This document shows, one piece after another, positions 25,937 to 33,878 of a stretch of 64,000 nt of DNA. Source of the DNA: Ostreiculturibacter nitratireducens (GTDB taxonomy: Bacteria > Pseudomonadota > Alphaproteobacteria > Rhodobacterales > Rhodobacteraceae). Each line of letters begins with the position of its first letter. Position 1 is the stretch's first letter. The notes under the pieces are model-generated. The model was not told where the DNA came from and searched no databases. It was given only the letters and a program-made list of their open reading frames with translations. Both the position numbers and the translations under genes were made by a program. Location: contig NZ_JAVQHL010000005.1 in assembly GCF_032670585.1 (NCBI RefSeq), positions 1 through 64,000 on the forward strand. The letters are read 5' to 3'.

Positions 25937-27175
25937 CTATCCTCCTGGCTTCGCTATGGTCACCTGCGTCACGTCGCAGTTTTGACCCTCGAACGCGCCC
26001 GCGCAAGAGCAGAGATAGAAGTTCCACATCCGCCGGAACCTTTCGTCGAAGCCCATGTGGACGATTTCGCCCCAGGCCTCGTTGAAGCTGTCGTGCCAGC
26101 GGCGCAGCGTCTGCGAATAGCTCTTTCCGAACTCGTGCGAGCCGACAAGCGTCAGCCCCGCCTTTGCGATCTCGGCGCGCAATGCCGAGGGGCTCGGCAG
26201 CATTCCACCCGGAAAGATGTACTTCTGGATGAAGTCCACGCCCTTCCGATAGGCCTCGAACCGCCGGTCCTGCACGGTGATGATCTGCAGCGTCGCCCGT
26301 CGGCCGGGCTTCAGCCGCTCTTTGACCGCATCGAAATAGACCGGCCAGTATCTTTCCCCGACCGCCTCGAACATCTCGATCGAGGCGATGCCGTCATAGC
26401 TGCCCCTCTCGTCGCGGTAGTCGCGCAGGACGATCTCGACCCGGTCCGACAGCCCCGCCTTCGCCATGCGTTCCACCGCGTAGTCGCGCTGTTCCTTCGA
26501 GATCGTCAGGCCCGTTACCCTCAGCCCCCGCTCTCTGGCGGCATACTCGGCAAAGCCGCCCCAGCCGCAACCGATTTCCAGGACGTGCTCTCCCGGCTTC
26601 ACGCCCATCGCATCGACGAGGGCCGCGTATTTCGCCCTCTGCGCCGCTTCGAGGCTCTCCTGCCCGGTCTCGAACAGGGCCGAGGAATAGGTCATCGTGT
26701 CGTCGAGCCACAGCCGGTAGAAGTCGTTTCCGAGGTCGTAGTGGTAGGCGATGTTCTTCTTCGCCTGCCGCCGCGAGTTCGAACGCAGGAAGTGGCGTAG
26801 CCGCTCCCAGGCGCGCACGACCCCCATGCCCGGAAACCCGTCATAGATCTCGTCGTTGTCCGCGTGGACAAGGTCCATGAAGGCCATGAGGTCCGGGCTG
26901 GACCAGCCGCCTTCGAGGTAGGCATCGCAGAAGCCGAGATCCCCCTCGCGGATCAGCCGCGCAAAAACGTCGGCATCGTGGATCACGATTTCGGCCACGG
27001 GACCCGGTGCCCTGCCCTCGGCCCGGAACCGCCGGCCGTCCGGCAGCACGAAATCGAGCCGGCCGCATTTCATCGTTTTCGCGACAGCGAATGCGCGCGC
27101 GAAGTACCGCGGCAGGCCGGTTTCTCCGTCCGTCGAGGTCCGGATCTTGGCTCCATTCACCATGTCGAGCGTCAT
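25937..27175 (-). CDS. cfa: cyclopropane-fatty-acyl-phospholipid synthase family protein
   Basis: This 412-residue SAM-dependent enzyme methylenates unsaturated acyl chains of membrane phospholipids. Visible are the SAM loop VLEIGCGWGGFAEYA, the family motifs YHYDLGNDFYRLWLD and TMTYSSALFE, and FIQKYIFPGGMLPS. An N-terminal lipid-binding region of about 110 residues precedes the catalytic domain. The ATG at 27175 with GGGAGGA upstream is preferred over the 468-residue reading. It is the first gene of the run leading without gap into trgA. Membrane lipid modification beside tellurite genes may reflect a shared membrane-stress role, which is inference. Confidence 0.9.
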   Translation of the reverse strand: MTLDMVNGAKIRTSTDGETGLPRYFARAFAVAKTMKCGRLDFVLPDGRRFRAEGRAPGPVAEIVIHDADVFARLIREGDLGFCDAYLEGGWSSPDLMAFMDLVHADNDEIYDGFPGMGVVRAWERLRHFLRSNSRRQAKKNIAYHYDLGNDFYRLWLDDTMTYSSALFETGQESLEAAQRAKYAALVDAMGVKPGEHVLEIGCGWGGFAEYAARERGLRVTGLTISKEQRDYAVERMAKAGLSDRVEIVLRDYRDERGSYDGIASIEMFEAVGERYWPVYFDAVKERLKPGRRATLQIITVQDRRFEAYRKGVDFIQKYIFPGGMLPSPSALRAEIAKAGLTLVGSHEFGKSYSQTLRRWHDSFNEAWGEIVHMGFDERFRRMWNFYLCSCAGAFEGQNCDVTQVTIAKPGG

Positions 27176-27233
27176 TCTTCCTCCCATCCCCAAGGCTACC
27201 GTTAACCGGAAGCTCCTTATTTCATCAAGTTTT

Positions 27234-28676
27234 TCAGTTCGCGGCCGCCGCCTCGCGCCGAAGCGCATCGTAGGCCGCAAGCGCCCGCGCACGTCCTTCG
27301 GACAGTTCGACCAGTCGTCGCGGATATCTCTGATCCGGCGCAAGGGCCCAGCTTTCCGGGCAGGCGGCGAAGAAATCCAGCGCCGTCCCGGGCGGGTCCT
27401 TCTGGCCTTCCGCGATGAAGGCCCGCCGGTAGACGTGATCGGGGTCGAACTTCTCGGCCTGCGTCTCAGGGTTGAAAATGCGGAAATAGGGCGCGGCGTC
27501 GGGCCCCGAGCCTGCCACCCACTGCCATCCCATCGCGTTCGACGCCGGGTCCCAGTCCGTCAGGCAATCCTCGAACCATGCGAGGCCGACGCGCCAATCG
27601 GTCAGGAGGTGCTTCGTGAGGTAGGAGGCCACAATCATCCGGGCGCGGTTGTGCATCCGGCCGGTGACATACATCTCCCGCATCGCGGCATCGACGAAGG
27701 GCTCCCCCGTCATCCCGCGCCGCCAGCGTTCCGCATCCTCGTTGTCGGCCCGCCAGGGAAAGCCGTTCCAGTCCGGCCGCCAGTTGTCCCGCGCCATCTG
27801 CGGGAAATGGTGCATCAGGTGCCAGGCGAACTCGCGCCAGACGAGTTCCTTCAGGAAATGCTCCGCGCCCCGCGCGCCCTCCTCGAAGGCGCGCCGCCCG
27901 GCGTGCCAGACCGTTCGCGGACCGATCTCGCCATAGGTCAGGTTTTCCGACAGCCCCGAAGTCGCCTCCGCCGCCGGGAAGTCGCGCCGCGAAGCGTAAT
28001 CCCCAACCCGGTGACGCATGAAGGTCGCAAGCCGCTGCAGCGCCACCTCCTCGCCCACGCCAGCATGCTTCTGAAGGACCGAAGCCCCCCGTCGCATCGC
28101 TTGCCCCATCGCCCAGTCGTCCAGCCGATCTGACGCCAGCCACGCTTCAGGCGCGCGGAGTTCTCTTGGCGCGGGCTCCGGCGCCGGAACTTCGCGTCCC
28201 TTCACCGCCCGCCAGTAGGGCGAATACACCTTGTAGGGCTCGCCCTGCCCGGTCGCGACCTCCCACGGCTCGAACAGCAGGTGGCCGGGGAAGCTCCGCG
28301 CGCCGAACCCCTCGGCCTTCAGCGCCGCCTTGATCTCCGTGTCCCGCGCTTTCGATTCCGGATCGTAGGCGCGCGACCACCAGACGTCCCTCGCCCCTGT
28401 CTCGGCAAGCAGCGCGCGCAGCGATGGAAGCGCCCGCCCACGCCGCAGGACCAGCCGACTGCCCACCGTCCCGATTCTTGCCGCGAAGGCGCCGACCGCT
28501 TCGCCGAGCCGCCATTTGGGCGCTGCGCCGAGCCCTTCCACAACCTCCTCGTGCAGGAATACGGGGATCAGAACGCGCCCCGTCCGCACGGCTTCGGCAA
28601 TCATCGGGTGATCGCCAAGACGCAGGTCGCGGCGGAACCACAGGAGGATGGGGGCGTCGGGATTTGTCTCGCTCAT
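27234..28676 (-). CDS. phrB: deoxyribodipyrimidine photo-lyase
   Basis: This 480-residue flavoprotein repairs UV-induced cyclobutane dimers with blue light. The N-terminal Rossmann antenna domain starts WFRRDLRLGDHP; the FAD domain shows the hallmark WVAGSGPDAAPYFRIFNP, TGRMHNRARMIVASYLTK and TGEPFVDAAMREM. Length and motifs match class I bacterial photolyases. It is separated by 58 nt from the downstream cfa gene on the same strand and by 84 nt from the upstream aminotransferase gene, so it may belong to the same transcription unit. A cryptochrome-like role cannot be excluded. Confidence 0.93.
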   Translation of the reverse strand: MSETNPDAPILLWFRRDLRLGDHPMIAEAVRTGRVLIPVFLHEEVVEGLGAAPKWRLGEAVGAFAARIGTVGSRLVLRRGRALPSLRALLAETGARDVWWSRAYDPESKARDTEIKAALKAEGFGARSFPGHLLFEPWEVATGQGEPYKVYSPYWRAVKGREVPAPEPAPRELRAPEAWLASDRLDDWAMGQAMRRGASVLQKHAGVGEEVALQRLATFMRHRVGDYASRRDFPAAEATSGLSENLTYGEIGPRTVWHAGRRAFEEGARGAEHFLKELVWREFAWHLMHHFPQMARDNWRPDWNGFPWRADNEDAERWRRGMTGEPFVDAAMREMYVTGRMHNRARMIVASYLTKHLLTDWRVGLAWFEDCLTDWDPASNAMGWQWVAGSGPDAAPYFRIFNPETQAEKFDPDHVYRRAFIAEGQKDPPGTALDFFAACPESWALAPDQRYPRRLVELSEGRARALAAYDALRREAAAAN

Positions 28677-28760
28677 TCTCTCCTTACGTGGCGCGTCCGT
28701 CCCCGGTTCACTCGCCGCCGCCCTGGCAGCCGCGGAAACGGCTTCCGGCGCGCGCCCCCT

Positions 28761-29996
28761 TCAAAGCACGTCGTCCAGAGCGAGGATCAGCCGCGCCACC
28801 TCGGTCTTCGTCGTGTAGTGAACGAAAGACAGCCTCAGTACGCCCCGATCGAGGGCGACACCCATCGCCTTCAGGGGTCGCACGGCATAGAAATCCCCCG
28901 CCCAGCAGTTGATGCCCTTCGCGGCAAGCGCGGCCGAAACCGGCTCCGCCGGACGGTCAAGCGCCACGGCGACGGTCGGGGCCCGCAGCTTCGCGTCAGC
29001 GGGCCCGATCAGACGCACATCCTTGCGGCCGGAGAGATAGTCGAGAAGCGGCTGCAGCAGCTTTTCCTCGTGCGAGCGCATGAGGTCGTGGACCCGCGCC
29101 GCCCGCTTCGTGATGCCCTCGATAGGTGCGAAGTGGTGGTCGTGCACTTCCTCGAAGTAGTCCACGAGGCCGGCCGAAGCCGCGACCTGCGCGTGGTCAG
29201 GCCCCGCGGGCGTGAACCGCTTGTAGATCGCGCCGGCGTTGAACCAGTGGCCCTGGCAGGGCAAGCGCTCGCCCAGCGCTCGCCTGACCACCATGATTCC
29301 CTGGTGCGGCCCATAGACCTTGTAGGCGGAGAAGAGGTAGATGTCGGCCTTCAGCGCGCCCACGTTCGGCAGTCCGTGCGGCGCGTAACTGACCCCGTCC
29401 ACGCATGTCACGGCACCCGAGGCATGAGCCATGCGGACGATCTTCGCGACCGGGTTGATCTCTCCGATCACGTTCGAGCAATGGGGGAAGCACACCAGCC
29501 GCACCTTCTGGTCCGCGAGAAGCGGCGCGAGGTCCGCCGGGTCGAGATGCCCCGTCTCCGGGTCGATCCGCCATTCCCGTATCTCGAACCCCTCCTCGCC
29601 CAACCGCCGCCACGGGCCGGAATTCGCCTCGTGGTCCTGATTCGTGACGACGATCGCCGAACCGGGCTCGAGCCCTTTCCGGAAAGCCTGCGCCAGAACG
29701 TAGGTGTTTGCGGTGGTCGAGGGGCCAAAGCTCACCTCGTCGGTCTCAACGCCCAGCATGGCGGCGAGTCTTTTGCGCGCCTCGTCCATCTCCTCCCCAC
29801 CCGCACGCGCGGCGGCATAGGGCGCGTAGGGCTGAACCTTCCTTTCCGTGTAGAACCGCGTCAGCCGGTCGATCACGTGACGGCAGGCATAGCTTCCCCC
29901 CGCATTCTCGAAAAACGCCTGATCCTTCAGCCCCGGAACGGAAAAGGCCGGGAACTGCGCGCGGACGAAATCCGTATCAAGTTCAGTGCGTTTCAT
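28761..29996 (-). CDS. class V aminotransferase, cysteine-desulfurase-like
   Basis: This 411-residue PLP-dependent enzyme of the fold type I class V group has its PLP lysine in LFSAYKVYGPHQG; the cofactor-contacting Asp is in CVDGVSYAPHGLP and TNQDHEANSGPW marks the active-site His strand. The N-terminal ARAGGEEMDEARKRLA matches the cysteine desulfurase-like (VC1184-type) subfamily. The mobile active-site Cys loop of true IscS/SufS is not evident, so sulfur transfer is not certain. It follows the methyltransferase gene by 44 nt and is probably co-transcribed with it. Confidence 0.85.
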   Translation of the reverse strand: MKRTELDTDFVRAQFPAFSVPGLKDQAFFENAGGSYACRHVIDRLTRFYTERKVQPYAPYAAARAGGEEMDEARKRLAAMLGVETDEVSFGPSTTANTYVLAQAFRKGLEPGSAIVVTNQDHEANSGPWRRLGEEGFEIREWRIDPETGHLDPADLAPLLADQKVRLVCFPHCSNVIGEINPVAKIVRMAHASGAVTCVDGVSYAPHGLPNVGALKADIYLFSAYKVYGPHQGIMVVRRALGERLPCQGHWFNAGAIYKRFTPAGPDHAQVAASAGLVDYFEEVHDHHFAPIEGITKRAARVHDLMRSHEEKLLQPLLDYLSGRKDVRLIGPADAKLRAPTVAVALDRPAEPVSAALAAKGINCWAGDFYAVRPLKAMGVALDRGVLRLSFVHYTTKTEVARLILALDDVL

Positions 29997-30040
29997 TCAT
30001 TTCCTCATACTCGGTCACAACTCGGCGCCCTGGAGGCGCT

Positions 30041-30823
30041 TCAGAATGGCTTACGGCCAAGCAGATGGTGGGGGCAATGCTCTCCCGATTCCAGGACCGG
30101 CAGCATGGCCTCCCAGGTCTCGATCTGGCGGGCGATCTCGGCCTTGCCCGACAATGCCTCGAACCGCGACCGCTCGGGGCCGGTCAACCGGGCAAGCTCG
30201 CGCCTCGCCTCCTCGCGGTACCAGGGGTTCCGGTTCCGAAGCGACACGTCGACGAATCCGGCCTCCGTCAGCGCCCGCTCGTAGCGCGCCGGGCTTTCCA
30301 GCGCGAAGTCCAGGTCCTCGCATTTCAGGTAATGGGCCATTGCCGGCGAAGGTTCCCCGTCATGCGAGATCATCCAGTCCGAACCGACGAACCATCCGCC
30401 AGGCTTCAGGACACGGAACACCTCTCGCGCCAGCGCGGCCTTGTCCGGGACGTGGAGAATCGCCTCCTTCGAAAAGACCACGTCGAAACTCTCCGCCGGG
30501 AAGGGCAAAGGCCCCGGAGCGGTCTCGACGATGTCGATGCGGTCGGCCAACCCCTTGCGTGCCACGAACTCCCGCGCCGCGCGGCAAACGTCGGGCTCCA
30601 CATCCATGCCGGTGACATGGCGCGCACCGTGTTCCGCCACGAGAAGCGCGGTGACCCCGCCCGCCCCGCAACCGATGTCGAGAACGTCCTTGCCCCTCAG
30701 GTCCATTCCCTCGAGCGCCCGCGCGACCTCGGCCGCCCCGCCGGGCGACAGGAAGCCCTCGCCCCAGATCGCTGCAAGAAACGCGATGTGCGTGTCATCG
30801 TAGTTCATGTCCGCCGTGCGCAT
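30041..30823 (-). CDS. class I SAM-dependent methyltransferase
   Basis: This 260-residue methyltransferase has motif I VLDIGCGAGG, motif II-like acidic end TGMDVEPD and the post-motif FDVVFSKEAILHVPDK seen in phosphoethanolamine and glycine/sarcosine N-methyltransferases. A 60-residue helical C-terminal tail follows. The ATG at 30823 has AGGTGG upstream; an in-frame ATG five codons later is possible. It is divergent from the PotD-like binding protein, with a 122-bp shared upstream region. That neighbour binds polyamine-like ligands, so an amine or amino-alcohol substrate is plausible. Confidence 0.85.
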   Translation of the reverse strand: MRTADMNYDDTHIAFLAAIWGEGFLSPGGAAEVARALEGMDLRGKDVLDIGCGAGGVTALLVAEHGARHVTGMDVEPDVCRAAREFVARKGLADRIDIVETAPGPLPFPAESFDVVFSKEAILHVPDKAALAREVFRVLKPGGWFVGSDWMISHDGEPSPAMAHYLKCEDLDFALESPARYERALTEAGFVDVSLRNRNPWYREEARRELARLTGPERSRFEALSGKAEIARQIETWEAMLPVLESGEHCPHHLLGRKPF

Positions 30824-30945
30824 CGAGGAGCCACCTGCCTGACAAATGTAGCTGTTGCTGTGGCCAAGTCTTAACAGGCGCTTGAGGTGGCGCCACAGCT
30901 ATTCTAGCCTCTTCACCGGTCCACTCACTTTCCGAAAGGATTCTG

Positions 30946-31989
30946 ATGAAATTCCGTGCCATTCTGCTCGCGTCGGCCACGGCCGTCGCATTCCCGGCCT
31001 TCGCCGCCGATCCCGACCTCCTGGTTTTCGACTGGGCCGGGTTCGAGGATGAAGGGCTCCTTCAATCCTACATCGAAAAGCACGGCACAGGTCCGACCTA
31101 TGCCTTCTTCGCCGACGATGACGAGGCCTACCAGAAAATGGCGTCGGGCTTCAAAGCGGACGTCGCGCACCCCTGCTCGCAGATGGTATCCAAGTACCGC
31201 GACGCCGGCCTGATCGAGCCCTGGGACGTGAACCGTATCCCGGAATTCGGCAACATCGAGCAGCGCTTCCTGAACTCCTCGATCTTCAAGGACGACACCG
31301 GCGTCTGGTACATCCCGACGGACTACGCCTACACCGCCATCGCCTACAACAAGGACGAAGTTCCGGAAGCGGACGTCTCCACGCTCCAGGTCTTCACGAA
31401 CCCGGCCTACGCGGGCCGCGTCTCGCTGCCGGACAACACCGACGACGTCTGGGCCCTGGCGCTTCTTGCCACTGGCGTGACCGACTGGACCGAAGTCTCC
31501 GACGAGCAGTTCCAGGCCGCGGCCGACTGGCTGCGCACCGCGCATGAGAACGTCCGCGCCTACTGGGCGGACCCATCGGAAATGGCGCAGCTGATGGCGT
31601 CGGGCGAAGTGCTCGTCTCCTGGTCGTGGAACGATGGCGTGACGCTCCTGCGCGAGGAAGGTTTCCCGATCGGCTTCCAGCGCACCCCGTCCGAGGGCGC
31701 CTCGAACTGGTTCTGCGGCTACGTCAACTTCAAGGACGCGCCCGGCTCCGAGGACAAGGCCTACGACTTCATCAACTCCTGGCTCGACCACCGTTCGGCC
31801 CAGGGGCTGCTGGACGGCTTCGGCTATGCCCATTCGAACAACGCCGCCATGGCCGAGATCGCGCCCGAGGCGTTGGCCGAGGCCTTTGCCGACCCGATCG
31901 AGGGCACCTTCCTCACCCAGACCCCGATGAACAACGAGATGCGCGAGCGCATGCTCGAGGAGTTCGAGAAGATCAAGGCCGGCTTCTGA
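30946..31989 (+). CDS. orphan PotD/PotF-like periplasmic solute-binding protein
   Basis: This 347-residue protein has a Sec signal (residues 1-20, cut after AFA) and the family 1 polyamine-binding layout: LLVFDWAGFEDEGLLQSYIEKHG, then KADVAHPCSQMVSKYRDAGLIEP, WYIPTDYAYTAIAYN and a C-terminal SWLDHRSAQGLLDGFGYAHSN. The genes for the membrane and ATPase subunits are not adjacent on either side, so it either feeds a transporter elsewhere or acts as a sensor. Its own terminator follows directly, marking a single-gene transcript. Ligand candidates are spermidine, putrescine or another small cation. Confidence 0.9.
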   Translation: MKFRAILLASATAVAFPAFAADPDLLVFDWAGFEDEGLLQSYIEKHGTGPTYAFFADDDEAYQKMASGFKADVAHPCSQMVSKYRDAGLIEPWDVNRIPEFGNIEQRFLNSSIFKDDTGVWYIPTDYAYTAIAYNKDEVPEADVSTLQVFTNPAYAGRVSLPDNTDDVWALALLATGVTDWTEVSDEQFQAAADWLRTAHENVRAYWADPSEMAQLMASGEVLVSWSWNDGVTLLREEGFPIGFQRTPSEGASNWFCGYVNFKDAPGSEDKAYDFINSWLDHRSAQGLLDGFGYAHSNNAAMAEIAPEALAEAFADPIEGTFLTQTPMNNEMRERMLEEFEKIKAGF

Positions 31990-32011
31990 GCCAAGTCCTT
32001 GAAAGCAAAAG

Positions 32012-32038
32012 ACGCCGTCCCCTTCTTGGGGGCGGCGT
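32012..32038 (+). terminator. intrinsic terminator after the PotD-like gene
   Basis: An 11-bp stem ACGCCGTCCCC / GGGGGCGGCGT (one G-U pair) with loop TTCTT begins 22 nt after the stop codon. The following TATCATTT is a weak U-tract. Confidence 0.75.
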
Positions 32039-32135
32039 TATCATTTCGGCTGGCGTCGTTCCGGACCCCTTCCGGCCCCGGATCTCCGTCAGCGAATTTT
32101 CCGCAGCAAACCAAGTATCTTCGGCGCGTCGATGC

Positions 32136-32164
32136 TTGCGAGTGGGCCGGGGCGACCCTATATT
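32136..32164 (+). promoter_or_regulatory. sigma-70 promoter of ssrA
   Basis: TTGCGA and TATATT are separated by exactly 17 bp, placing the transcription start near 32171, just upstream of the tmRNA acceptor piece. Confidence 0.7.
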
Positions 32165-32171
32165 CGACCTG

Positions 32172-32490
32172 TTGCGGGTTCGCCCGGGACTATGGACATA
32201 AACGCGCTCGTAATAAGCGGATCGGACCCGGGGGCGGTACCCGGCGGCTCCACCAAAACCACCCTCGTTGGGGGAATCTGGGGCCGAAACAGGATCGACG
32301 AACGTCTAAAGGGGTTTGCTTTGTCCCGGTGAGGTACCACCGTTATCGGTCCGCAAAGTACAGTTGCCAACGACAACCGTGCTCCGGTCGCTCTGGCTGC
32401 GTAAGCAGCTCGGGTAACCGAAACCTAAAGCCCTTGCGCCTAGCAGCGTAAGGCGGGGCTCGCAGGCGCCTGGCAACAGAAGCCTGCACC
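32172..32490 (+). ncRNA. ssrA: two-piece (circularly permuted) tmRNA
   Basis: This RNA rescues stalled ribosomes by trans-translation. The acceptor piece ends at 32255 with CGGCTCC-A-CCA. After a 24-nt intervening segment the coding piece starts at 32280 with GGGGCCG, which pairs with CGGCTCC to rebuild the acceptor stem. This order (acceptor first) is the alphaproteobacterial permuted form. The tag frame runs 32366-32404: GCC resume codon, product ANDNRAPVALAA, stop TAA. The conserved block CCTTGCGCCTAGCAGCGTAAGG follows at 32432 onward. The 5' end is set from the promoter; mature ends are approximate. Confidence 0.95.
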
Positions 32491-32492
32491 TT

Positions 32493-32525
32493 CCGCCCCG
32501 GCAAGACCCGGTGGCGGCTTTTTTT
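32493..32525 (+). terminator. intrinsic terminator of ssrA
   Basis: The stem CCGCCCCGG / CCGGTGGCGG with one bulge is followed by seven T residues (32519-32525). Confidence 0.9.
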
Positions 32526-32630
32526 GGGGCAGGCCGGTCGGGTCGCCTGGCGCTTCACTCCCTGATAACCCTGCGCCGGTATCCTTTCTCGGACATGCCG
32601 GGGGACTTCCCCGAAGTCGGGAGTGAAACA

Positions 32631-33056
32631 ATGACCAAACTCGACCTGCTGAAGGACTGGTATCAGCGCGTCTATATCGACGGCGATCTCGAGGCGATCG
32701 ACGACTACTTCGCGCCCCGCTCCACCGCCAGCGGCCTCATGGCCGAACTTCAAGTCGGCCCCGAGGATTTCCGCGAGTTGATACCCGCCGTCATGCGCCT
32801 GATCCGGGAGCCCGAGGTCGTGATCGACGCGCATCTCGATTCCGGCGACTGGCTCTGGGCCCTGGTGACGGTGAAGGCGAAATCGACCCGCTCGTTGTCG
32901 CCGGTGGAGTTCTCCGGCCAGGTCATGATGCGGGTGCAGGAAGGACGGATCGCGGAGGCGTTCAACCACTTCGACTTCATCACCTTCTTCGAGCAGCTGG
33001 AGCTTCTGCCGCCGCAGACCTTTGCGCTCTGCCTCTCCGGGGAAAGGCTGCACTAG
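32631..33056 (+). CDS. SnoaL-like/NTF2-fold protein
   Basis: This 141-residue cytoplasmic protein has the cone-shaped NTF2-like fold pattern: N-terminal helix DLLKDWYQRVYIDGDLEAID with DYFAP, central strands VVIDAHLDSGDWLWALVTVKA and VMMRVQEGRIAEAFNHFDF. These proteins are often small polyketide cyclases, isomerases or ligand-binding proteins; the residue pair Trp-Asn-His in the last strands is usual for SnoaL-like members. The ATG at 32631 follows GGGAG; the longer frame starting in the ssrA terminator is rejected. No partner gene points to a substrate. Confidence 0.8.
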   Translation: MTKLDLLKDWYQRVYIDGDLEAIDDYFAPRSTASGLMAELQVGPEDFRELIPAVMRLIREPEVVIDAHLDSGDWLWALVTVKAKSTRSLSPVEFSGQVMMRVQEGRIAEAFNHFDFITFFEQLELLPPQTFALCLSGERLH

Positions 33057-33104
33057 CCGCCGAATCCCTTTGCCCCGGGGCGGATCGCCCGGCAGACTGC
33101 CGCC

Positions 33105-33767
33105 ATGCCCAGCCGCTGCCTCATCGCGTTCCTCGCCCTGTTCGGGGCCGCCCCCGCGGTCACCGCGTGCGAAACCGCGCTGATTCTGTCCATCGACGTC
33201 TCGGGTTCGATCGACGAGGGGGAATACCGGCTCCAGGCGGACGGAATCGCCACCGCGCTCTCCGATCCGGTCGTGGCGGAGGCCCTGGTTCGCGGGAAGG
33301 TCGCGCTGACCGTCCTGCAATGGTCGAACGCCGAGCAGCAGGCCGCATCACTCCCCTGGCGGAGGATGCTTTCACAGGAGGACGTCGCCGGCTTCGTCGC
33401 CTCCGCCGCAGCCATGCCGCGCGCGTTCGAGGGCTCCGACACGGCCCCCGGAGACATGCTCCAATTCGCTTCCGAGCTTTTCTCCGACGTATCGGACTGC
33501 CGGCGCCGCGTGATCGACGTCTCGGGCGACGGCCAGCAGAACACGGGCAGTTCCACCGCGCAGGCCCGAATGGCCCTGCACCGCAGCGGGATCATCATCA
33601 ACGGCATCGCCATCGAGGACATGGGAGCGAGCCTTGCGATAACGGAATACTACCGCCGCTTCGTCATCACCCCCGGCGGTTTCGTGATGACTGCGCGTGG
33701 CCTTTCGGACTATGCCGAAACGCTTCGCGCCAAGCTCGTTCGCGAGCTGGCGCGGCCGATCGGGTGA
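33105..33767 (+). CDS. DUF1194 domain-containing exported protein (VWA-like)
   Basis: This 220-residue protein has a Sec signal (residues 1-21) and a von Willebrand factor A-like core with the MIDAS motif DVSGSIDEGEY and a second acidic strand DVSGDGQQNTG. DUF1194 proteins are common in Rhodobacteraceae and probably bind a divalent metal in the periplasm; the function is unknown. Only a short gap separates it from the SnoaL-like gene, so they may be co-transcribed. Confidence 0.88.
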   Translation: MPSRCLIAFLALFGAAPAVTACETALILSIDVSGSIDEGEYRLQADGIATALSDPVVAEALVRGKVALTVLQWSNAEQQAASLPWRRMLSQEDVAGFVASAAAMPRAFEGSDTAPGDMLQFASELFSDVSDCRRRVIDVSGDGQQNTGSSTAQARMALHRSGIIINGIAIEDMGASLAITEYYRRFVITPGGFVMTARGLSDYAETLRAKLVRELARPIG

Positions 33768-33878
33768 AGGCCGTCGCGCCGTCAAACGGCTGCCCGGTGT
33801 CAGAAGAATTCTTGGCATTTTCCATTATCAACAAGTAGTTGTCATGGGAAGCTTACACATCTTCTTAAGATCTACCCC

